DNA of 11,484 bases. It comes from Methanosarcinales archaeon. Lineage in GTDB: Archaea; Halobacteriota; Methanosarcinia; Methanosarcinales; Methanogasteraceae. The notes beneath the pieces were generated by a model. The model had not been told where the DNA came from. It saw only the letters and a program-made list of their open reading frames with translations, and searched no databases. A program made the position numbers and the translations under genes. Of the stretch, positions 6,564 to 11,484 are shown in pieces (the stretch's first letter is position 1; every line of letters begins with the position of its first letter). The stretch spans positions 1 through 11,484 of the forward strand of contig QMVM01000038.1 in assembly GCA_003661105.1 (NCBI GenBank), read 5' to 3'.

Positions 6564-7339
6564 TTCAGAACGACCAGTGGGTGATGTCCCTTCTTAGCTG
6601 GCTCCTCTTTGTGTGGTGCTCTTACGATCTCGGTGTACTTGTCAAGCTCTTCTTTGCCGCTTACGAAGATTGCATTGAAGTACTTCATGGTTCTTGGGTC
6701 CATTCCAAGCAATCCGAAGTGCAGCGCGAGTTCGACTATAAACCAGTACATCGCCCACAGGTGAACCGTGCGTATGAATCCGATCGGGGACATGTTGAAC
6801 CATGGAGATATGTATCCAATGTAATAGAGGATACCGGGTTCAATATACGCACTCCAGAATGCATACTCCGGAGCGTACATGATAACTCCGGTTGCCACGA
6901 TCAGGACTATAGCGATGTTCTCTGGTATCACCAGCAGTTTAATTGCCGGATGCAGCTTGTTTTTGTAGTGCCCGCTCTCTTGATCGACGGAGACGTATCG
7001 TGGATACTCCGCCTTACCAAAGAGGCTAAGAATCATATTCTTCATCTGGATCGCATCGGGTATGAAGAAGATCTCCGAAAGGAGATGCCCGCTCGTAAGC
7101 AGGTTATAGATGGTAAATATCCAGACTGCTATGATGAATATGAGCGCGGCGAACATGTGGAACAAACGCACGTTCTCATACGGGATGGACTGCCACGCCT
7201 CCGCCGTACACATATTGAACTGCTTTGCCATGTACCAGCCGGTGATTATAAGGGTTACACATGAAAATAGGTGGAACGCATGCGCACGCATGCCTTTTGG
7301 GTCATATCGTTCGATTGTCAAACCATTGCTCTGTGACAT
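6560..7339 (-). CDS. Membrane b-type cytochrome (hydrogenase/formate-dehydrogenase cytochrome b type)
   Basis: The 259-residue protein has four hydrophobic segments, near residues 20-38, 59-82, 134-154 and 187-212. Histidines sit where this superfamily binds two b hemes: His20/His23 (HAFH) in helix 1, His61 (RLFHMF) in helix 2, and His193 and His207 (VHLW and LALHFG) in helix 4. Such subunits pass electrons between a membrane quinone or methanophenazine pool and a hydrogenase, dehydrogenase or heterodisulfide-reductase-type partner. No catalytic partner lies in the window, so its role is open. I chose ATG 7339 because GAGGAGG (7345-7351 on the plus strand as complement) lies just upstream; an in-frame ATG at 7363 is inside a palindrome and lacks such a site. 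The C-terminal tail is charged and cytoplasmic in character. The gene overlaps the downstream fusion gene by four bases. Confidence 0.84.
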   Translation of the reverse strand: MSQSNGLTIERYDPKGMRAHAFHLFSCVTLIITGWYMAKQFNMCTAEAWQSIPYENVRLFHMFAALIFIIAVWIFTIYNLLTSGHLLSEIFFIPDAIQMKNMILSLFGKAEYPRYVSVDQESGHYKNKLHPAIKLLVIPENIAIVLIVATGVIMYAPEYAFWSAYIEPGILYYIGYISPWFNMSPIGFIRTVHLWAMYWFIVELALHFGLLGMDPRTMKYFNAIFVSGKEELDKYTEIVRAPHKEEPAKKGHHPLVVLK

Positions 7340-7344
7340 GTAAT

Positions 7345-7413
7345 GCCTCCTCTGCCGCATCATGCGGCGACATTGCGATATACGAACCGATCAGTTTTAA
7401 AGGTTACGGTTCG
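7345..7413 (-). promoter_or_regulatory. Structured promoter and leader of the cytochrome/fusion operon
   Basis: Three elements line up before the cytochrome start. A 7-bp inverted repeat, cgaaccg (7383-7389) and cggttcg (7407-7413), flanks ctttaaaac (7402-7394 on the minus strand), a TATA-like box about 55 bases before the ATG. Transcription from it would begin near 7372. The predicted leader then contains the palindrome gccgcatcatgcggc (7354-7368), a 7-bp stem with a one-base centre, directly followed by the Shine-Dalgarno block (7345-7352). A repressor on the outer repeat would cover the TATA box, and the leader palindrome could be an operator or influence ribosome access. Both roles are inference. 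Confidence 0.45.
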
Positions 7414-7445
7414 CATGTTGTGGCCGGACGGTATTGCTGGCAGGG

Positions 7446-8798
7446 CTATGCGGTACCCAAATCGCCTTTAACATAATCCACGCCATCCCGCAGATACCCA
7501 ATTGCCTCGCATATCTTGCATGGCTCTTCAAACCCGTAAGATAGCCGCATCTGTCTTCTCCCGACCTCTGCCATACTGCCTGCCTGATGGACACAGAACT
7601 CGCCAGGGAGATAGAGTACCCGCGGCTTTCTCTCGTCAGGAGGGCCATCGATCGCGGGATCTCCTGTCATCCTTGAGAGGAACCTGTGAAGTGGCGACCC
7701 CTCATCGGTCATAATCCCTTCTTCGAATGTCAGGTAGTAGTAAAATCCAGCCCTGCCACCTCGAATGTCCACAATAAAGTCCCCTAGCTTCTCATCGATC
7801 CATCTCCTGACCGCGACCGCCCGTTCCCGGTACCCGGTCCTGACCTTTTTGATCTGGTCGTTTATGTGGTGATCCATGATGTAGCTTGCAATCTCTTGCG
7901 TGATGAGCGGCGCACTGAACCCCACATCGTTCGTCCGCTGAACCATCGCACGCATGAACGCGCACCGAGCTCCGGTCATGTACCCGATCCGAAGCGCGGG
8001 CGCAAGCACCTTCGAGAGCGTTCCTACTTCGTAAACGATTCCGAGATCGTCGTAGAGAAAACCTGATTCGGGCGCTTCTGCAAGAGGATCGTGTATCATA
8101 TCCTCGTACGCCTTGTCAAATATTATCGGAATCTTTCTAAACAGATCACGGGACAGTTCTGTCACGATCCGGACCAGTTCTCTCCTACGCCCGTTTGCGA
8201 GGATCGTACTTGTTGGGTTGTTGACCGTTACGATATAGACAAATCTGATATCCTGCCTTGCCCGGCCGAGTTTTTCGATCGATCCCAGCAGTAGATCGGT
8301 TCTTATCCCATACTCATCCTCAGGAACCGCTAACACATAAAACCCAGCCCGTTCAAGGAGATTGCAGTAGATGTAATAGATCGGGTCGGTTGTTATCACG
8401 ATGCCGGGCTTTAAGAGCTGCGACACCGCGTCAAGCAGGCTTGTTGCACCATTGGGTCCTATTATGATCTCCTTTGATCTCAGTATCTCTTCATCCATGC
8501 CACCGATCCGGTTATCGATGTGGTATCTCCTGATCGACTCGATTAAGTTTACAGATCCCTTTGAGCTGCCGTAGTTGAGTGCCGCCCTGTACTTCTCGGG
8601 GTGGGCGAGAACCTCCCTCTGCGCCTCTTCGATCAATCTCCTTGGTATCGTCCTCTCATTCACGTACCCTACCCCGAGATTGATGTCGATACCATCCCTG
8701 AACTCGAGAGCGAAGTCCGCCATCATCCGGTTGACCGGCGAGGGTGTGGATGAGGCATATCCGTACTTGGATAAAGGGGTTTCATCCAGTCTCATCAC
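7446..8798 (-). CDS. PLP-dependent class I/II aminotransferase
   Basis: The 450-residue protein has the fold-type I aminotransferase landmarks. LNYGSSKGSVNLIESIRRY (74-92) is the substrate-entry region, and GPNGATSLLDAV (114-125) binds the cofactor phosphate. VNNPTSTIL (192-200) holds the cofactor asparagine, DKAYEDM (228-234) the pyridine-contacting aspartate and the tyrosine, and GTLSKVLAPALRIGYM (259-274) the Schiff-base Lys263. RLSYGF near residue 419 carries the carboxylate-binding arginine. The pattern is closest to the 2-aminoadipate / valine-pyruvate / MocR-like group, but I cannot assign a substrate. At 450 residues it is slightly long for the group; extra residues lie around 385-400 (GDPAIDGPPDERKPR). 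The start is GTG 8798 or the adjacent ATG 8795, and a GAGGTG block touches that ATG, so the choice is open. It is divergent from htpX and separated by 106 bases from the cytochrome gene, which has its own promoter-like region. Confidence 0.85.
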   Translation of the reverse strand: MMRLDETPLSKYGYASSTPSPVNRMMADFALEFRDGIDINLGVGYVNERTIPRRLIEEAQREVLAHPEKYRAALNYGSSKGSVNLIESIRRYHIDNRIGGMDEEILRSKEIIIGPNGATSLLDAVSQLLKPGIVITTDPIYYIYCNLLERAGFYVLAVPEDEYGIRTDLLLGSIEKLGRARQDIRFVYIVTVNNPTSTILANGRRRELVRIVTELSRDLFRKIPIIFDKAYEDMIHDPLAEAPESGFLYDDLGIVYEVGTLSKVLAPALRIGYMTGARCAFMRAMVQRTNDVGFSAPLITQEIASYIMDHHINDQIKKVRTGYRERAVAVRRWIDEKLGDFIVDIRGGRAGFYYYLTFEEGIMTDEGSPLHRFLSRMTGDPAIDGPPDERKPRVLYLPGEFCVHQAGSMAEVGRRQMRLSYGFEEPCKICEAIGYLRDGVDYVKGDLGTA

Positions 8799-8912
8799 CT
8801 CTTACGGGGCGTTACCATTATTTGAACTTTGCCGACCAGAACTGAAGACATCAATGAATCGAAAGGATTATGTACGCCGAGAACAGTGATTTGGTAAAAA
8901 TGGAGGCTGACA

Positions 8913-9791
8913 ATGAAAAGATGGCAACGTGATTATGGATTATCGACAAGGATGTTCTTGACGATGTTTATGCTCTTTGTAGTATACATCGCATTCATAG
9001 GAGTATTATCTTACCTCGGGTTACCCCTCATTACAATCCTCCTCGTCGCAGGAGTTATGCTCTTTGCGCAGTACTATTTCTCAGATAAGATGGTGTTGTA
9101 CAGCACAGGCGCCCGCGTCGTGACCGAAAGCGAAGAGCCCGGGTTACACGAAATCGTCTCGAGACTGTGCATCGAGGCAGACCTGCCAAAGCCGAGGATC
9201 GCAGTTGTTGATAGCAGCATTCCAAATGCATTCGCAACCGGCAGAAGCCCTAAGAAGGCATTGGTCGCGGTCACCACAGGACTCACGCAGAGGCTCGACC
9301 GGAATGAGGTGGCTGCTGTGCTTGCACATGAACTGACGCACGTGAAGAACCGGGACGTGATGGTTCTGACCATCGCGAGTTTCTTCTCAACGATCGCATT
9401 CTTCCTTGTCAGGTATCTGATATTCTTTGGTGGAGGGAACCGGCGCGAGGGTGGACAGATCATGATTGCATGGCTCGCATCGATTGCGGTGTGGATCGTT
9501 AGTTATCTCTTGATCCGTGCGCTCTCCCGATACCGGGAATTCGCGGCAGATCGCGGAGCTGCCATAATCACAGGTCATCCGTCCCATCTCGTGAGCGCGC
9601 TTATGAAGATCAGCGGTTCAATGGATCGAGTACCGACCGATGACCTCAGGAAGGCGGAAGGCATGAACGCATTCTATATCATACCCGCGATATCCAAGAG
9701 TTCGATAATGGCACTATTCTCTACGCACCCCCCGCTTAAGAAGAGGGTTGCGGCACTCGAGAAGATCTCCAGAGAGATGGAACTGGCATGA
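8913..9791 (+). CDS. htpX: HtpX-like M48 membrane zinc metalloprotease
   Basis: HtpX is an integral membrane endopeptidase that degrades misfolded membrane proteins at the cytoplasmic face. The 292 residues match the family's usual length. Hydrophobic segments lie near 13-35, 38-55, 150-172 and 183-203. The zinc site is HELTH (139-143), with Glu209 in YREFAADRGA (207-216) as the third ligand and Glu140 as catalytic base. PNAFATGRSPKKALVAVTTG (104-123) is the conserved edge-strand region. The C-terminus contains FSTHPPLKKR as in other members. GGAGG at 8902-8906 is well spaced before ATG 8913. The last four bases overlap the start of pspAB, so the two genes form a coupled pair. Confidence 0.95.
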   Translation: MKRWQRDYGLSTRMFLTMFMLFVVYIAFIGVLSYLGLPLITILLVAGVMLFAQYYFSDKMVLYSTGARVVTESEEPGLHEIVSRLCIEADLPKPRIAVVDSSIPNAFATGRSPKKALVAVTTGLTQRLDRNEVAAVLAHELTHVKNRDVMVLTIASFFSTIAFFLVRYLIFFGGGNRREGGQIMIAWLASIAVWIVSYLLIRALSRYREFAADRGAAIITGHPSHLVSALMKISGSMDRVPTDDLRKAEGMNAFYIIPAISKSSIMALFSTHPPLKKRVAALEKISREMELA

Positions 9792-10339
9792 AACTATTTG
9801 ATGCGCTGCTTGGAAGAACGACACTTAAGAAACCGAAGATCGAGGCGTTGTTTGCGCTTTCGACCGCATACATATCACTGGAGGCACTCGGCTTCAAACC
9901 GGGCGGCGTATCCGGAATCTGTTTTAAGCCGGTCGAATCATCGCGGTTTTCGGAACTGGAGAGCAATCTCCGGGAACTCTTGCAACTCAGCGCATCTGAG
10001 ACCGGTACCACGTGCCAGTTCCGGACAGACGAGTACAACTACAACTGGGTCATCTTAAGCGACGAGGACTTCGAGGACATTATCACCACCACGCACCTGA
10101 TAAGCGAGACGGTCATCGAACACGACTTCGAGGAACGGCTTCTCTGCTCGATTTTTGCTTTTGGGGACGTGTATCTGATTTATAGTTATAAGGAAGGGAC
10201 TTTCTACCCGTTTGCTCCGCTGGCTGACAGGAAGAGAGATAGCAATCTCGAATTCAGGTTGAGATCGGCGATGGAAGGCGAACTTCCGATCGAAAAGGAG
10301 CTGGAGAAGTGGCATCCGCTATGGGGGATTCCGTTTTAG
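9788..10339 (+). CDS. pspAB: PspA-associated protein PspAB
   Basis: The 183-residue soluble protein matches the PspAB family as I know it from actinobacteria and archaea, where it is linked to PspA-type membrane stress proteins and HtpX. Landmarks are the N-terminal LFDALLGR (3-10), IEALFALSTAYISLEA (18-33), ICFKPVE (44-50), YNWVIL (85-90), LLCSIFAF (118-125), the hallmark KEGTFYPFAP (135-144), RDSNLEFRLR (150-159), and the C-terminal WHPLWGIPF (175-183). The biochemical role is not established. It starts with ATG overlapping the htpX stop (ATGA), so both should be made together. No pspA gene is in the window, so the third partner must lie elsewhere or be absent. Confidence 0.88.
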   Translation: MKLFDALLGRTTLKKPKIEALFALSTAYISLEALGFKPGGVSGICFKPVESSRFSELESNLRELLQLSASETGTTCQFRTDEYNYNWVILSDEDFEDIITTTHLISETVIEHDFEERLLCSIFAFGDVYLIYSYKEGTFYPFAPLADRKRDSNLEFRLRSAMEGELPIEKELEKWHPLWGIPF

Positions 10340-10428
10340 GGGTGCGTTTTAAACGATGTGAACTGGGGCACAATCGAAAATTCCAGTGAAAACGCTCTGA
10401 TTTTATGGTAGTGTGCACGTGTTCGGGT

Positions 10429-10461
10429 ATTCGTGCAATTCGCGTCATTCGTTACCATTCG
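10429..10461 (+). repeat. Four phased ATTCG repeats
   Basis: ATTCG occurs at 10429, 10438, 10447 and 10457, with spacings of 9, 9 and 10 bases, close to one DNA helical turn. The units read attcgtgca, attcgcgtc, attcgttacc and attcgtgaa. The spacing would present the same face of the helix to a binding protein. The function is not known. Confidence 0.45.
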
Positions 10462-10546
10462 TGAATGCGAGAGCATCGGCGCAGCCATCTCTTGGTGCTG
10501 ATTTTATGTCTTCGGTGCTGCTCGCTACGATCACAGTCACGAATGG
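10455..10546. repeat. 10-bp inverted repeat, possible structured RNA
   Basis: ccattcgtga (10455-10464) and tcacgaatgg (10537-10546) are perfect reverse complements. A second short pairing, gcgag (10467-10471) with ctcgc (10521-10525), nests inside, so the 92-base segment could fold as a stem with internal bulges. It may be a small RNA or leader element, or paired protein sites sharing the ATTCG core. Confidence 0.35.
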
Positions 10547-10682
10547 CACAGATGAACTAATAGCGGGAATATATGCAGGATTTGGGCATATGAATAGATG
10601 ATTAATAGAATATATTATTATAATTATAAATATATACTCACATAAATTGATGCAATAGAGTAACAACAAGTAGTACCAAAAT

Positions 10683-10691
10683 CTATATATA
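10683..10691 (+). promoter_or_regulatory. TATA box of the ExbB/TolQ-type gene
   Basis: ctatatata is a near-ideal archaeal TATA box centred about 31 bases before ATG 10718. Transcription would start about 5 bases before the start codon, and no Shine-Dalgarno block is seen in that space, so a leaderless or nearly leaderless message is likely. Confidence 0.55.
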
Positions 10692-10717
10692 CCTGATAGT
10701 CATAGCACCTATCGATA

Positions 10718-11484
10718 ATGACTGATACTGCAACACTGCTGGCATACTCAATCCCGAATACGCTGCAGCAGATAATCTCTATAGTCTCAACAAACCTGCT
10801 CTACCCGGTGATGATCGTGCTGATCATCCTGATTGCAGGAAGTATGATCGAGCTTGGTGGATTCCTGTTTGAGTGGCGCAACCGCCATCGCGATCTCGGA
10901 AGTATAGAGAATGGTGCAGTCAGGGCGAGGGAGAAACTGGAACAAAACGACCCTGAAGGTGCGTTTGGCGTACTCGGGCAGAGCTGCTCGAATTCGTTCG
11001 TGCACGAGTTTTTGTACCGCACCGCTTTCCTGCACCGGGGGTGTTCCGATAGAGGGATGCTTGAGGTGAGACTGGAAAAATTGCTGCAGGACATCAACTT
11101 CGAGATGACAAAGAAGCTCGAACGCTCAAGGTTCGTTGCCAGAGTCGGACCGATGTTCGGGCTGATGGGGACACTGATACCGATGGGTCCTGCGCTACTC
11201 GGACTGAGTGCCGGCGACATCGATACGCTTGCCAACAACCTGGTAATAGCGTTTGGAACAACCGTAGTCGGGCTGATGGCTGGAGCGATCGGGTTCATGG
11301 TTGCAACCGTCAGAGCGCGGTGGTACAAACAGGATAGCAGCGACATCGAGTATCTTTCCGAGATACTCTTCGGGAGTCCCGAACCGGGTTCCGGTGGATA
11401 TGGTGGCTATAGTGCCTCTGCTGTTGCTGCCGGGTATAGCGCGCCCGCAACACCGCTGCCAGCACCAATGCCAGCACCAATGCC
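10718..11484 (+). CDS. MotA/TolQ/ExbB-family proton channel subunit, 3' end beyond window
   Basis: From ATG 10718 the frame stays open to the window edge (255 codons visible, no stop reached). The product is a membrane subunit of the proton-conducting family that energises TonB, Tol or flagellar-type partners; archaeal members usually sit beside a second small membrane protein, which here would lie past the edge. Segment 1 spans about 22-48. A cytoplasmic loop (52-138) contains EGAFGVLGQSCSN and EMTKKLERSRFVARVGP. The family signature is GPMFGLMGTLIPMGPAL (144-160) in segment 2, and segment 3 is about 174-198 (LVIAFGTTVVGLMAGAIGF). After the core, at about 222, the chain turns into a Gly/Tyr-, Ala- and Pro-rich tail that ends in repeats of PAPM. 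Shorter relatives stop close to the end of the core, so the tail is an added flexible region. Confidence 0.9.
   Translation, partial: MTDTATLLAYSIPNTLQQIISIVSTNLLYPVMIVLIILIAGSMIELGGFLFEWRNRHRDLGSIENGAVRAREKLEQNDPEGAFGVLGQSCSNSFVHEFLYRTAFLHRGCSDRGMLEVRLEKLLQDINFEMTKKLERSRFVARVGPMFGLMGTLIPMGPALLGLSAGDIDTLANNLVIAFGTTVVGLMAGAIGFMVATVRARWYKQDSSDIEYLSEILFGSPEPGSGGYGGYSASAVAAGYSAPATPLPAPMPAPM
11459..11484 (+). repeat. Tandem 12-base repeat encoding Pro-Ala-Pro-Met
   Basis: Two copies of ccagcaccaatg lie at 11459-11470 and 11471-11482, and a further copy begins at the window edge. They encode PAPM units in the tail of the ExbB/TolQ-type protein. The number of copies cannot be known from this window and may vary by slippage. 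Confidence 0.7.

Larger units (their letters stand above)
10340..10717. other. Gene-free region with short repeats before the ExbB-type gene
   Basis: No credible gene was found in these 378 bases. The first part holds phased ATTCG repeats and a 10-bp inverted repeat, listed separately. The second part, about 10595-10695, is extremely AT-rich (runs such as atattattataattataaa) and ends in the promoter of the next gene. Such a bipartite layout could be a regulatory region, a small RNA locus or decayed sequence. Confidence 0.5.

Noticed and set aside
6365..7264. 299-residue plus-strand reading frame
   Set aside because: It is antisense to the cytochrome b gene and the start of the fusion gene; those have family motifs, a ribosome-binding site and an operon overlap.
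8799..8912. Possible small gene in the spacer between the aminotransferase and htpX
   Set aside because: The short open segment continues a shadow frame of the aminotransferase; the spacer is better read as divergent promoter sequence with the htpX ribosome-binding site at 8902-8906.
10429..10461. CRISPR-like array
   Set aside because: The repeated unit is only five bases with four-base spacers, far too short for CRISPR repeats and spacers; no cas gene is present.
10413..10601. 62-residue plus-strand and 74-residue minus-strand frames in the spacer after pspAB
   Set aside because: Neither has a ribosome-binding site, recognisable domain or coding-like composition; the repeats explain the sequence better.
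10801..11346. 181-residue minus-strand reading frame
   Set aside because: It is antisense to the ExbB/TolQ-type gene, whose channel signature is unmistakable.

Overview
The window looks archaeal and most likely comes from a cytochrome-containing member of the methanogen / methane-oxidising Methanomicrobia-like lineages (Halobacteriota). Pointers are an archaeal-type S-adenosylhomocysteine hydrolase without the C-terminal extension of the bacterial and eukaryotic enzymes, a homoaconitase-type small subunit of the kind used for coenzyme B synthesis, a methanogen-type MotA/TolQ/ExbB channel, TATA-like boxes close to start codons, and a dockerin module of the sort seen in archaeal surface proteins. 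The membrane b-type cytochrome argues against a cytochrome-free methanogen. This is inference from protein families, not a taxonomic result.

Layout. 1-668: a broken IS66-family transposase read in four frame segments. 669-859: no gene, one inverted repeat. 860-3490 (minus): ahcY, a 60-residue unknown ORF and an AlbA_2/ATPase-fold regulator, tightly packed and probably one transcript. 3491-3760: divergent promoter region with a G9 tract. 3761-4426 (plus): an LpxH-like metallophosphoesterase. 4427-5327: a scarred region with a probable transposase tail, an orphan dockerin module, and three copies of a short tttcggtga motif around them. 5328-7339 (minus): a b-type cytochrome overlapping by 4 bases a homoaconitase-small-subunit/methyltransferase fusion, led by a structured promoter region. 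7446-8798 (minus): a PLP-dependent aminotransferase. 8913-10339 (plus): htpX and pspAB, overlapping by 4 bases. 10340-10717: no gene, with phased short repeats and an inverted repeat. 10718-end (plus): an ExbB/TolQ-type proton channel with a Gly/Tyr/Ala/Pro-rich tail, cut by the window edge.

How the genes fit together. htpX and pspAB form a membrane-protein quality-control pair. ahcY clears the by-product of SAM-dependent methylation. The cytochrome/fusion operon joins a membrane redox subunit to a coenzyme-B-type biosynthetic subunit and a methyltransferase, which is the least conventional arrangement here. No CRISPR array, tRNA, rRNA or complete mobile element was seen. I see no convincing new defence or other multi-gene system. 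The best leads are the fusion gene with its operon, the coupled 60-residue ORF plus AlbA_2 protein, and the repeat-bounded scar at 4418-5023.
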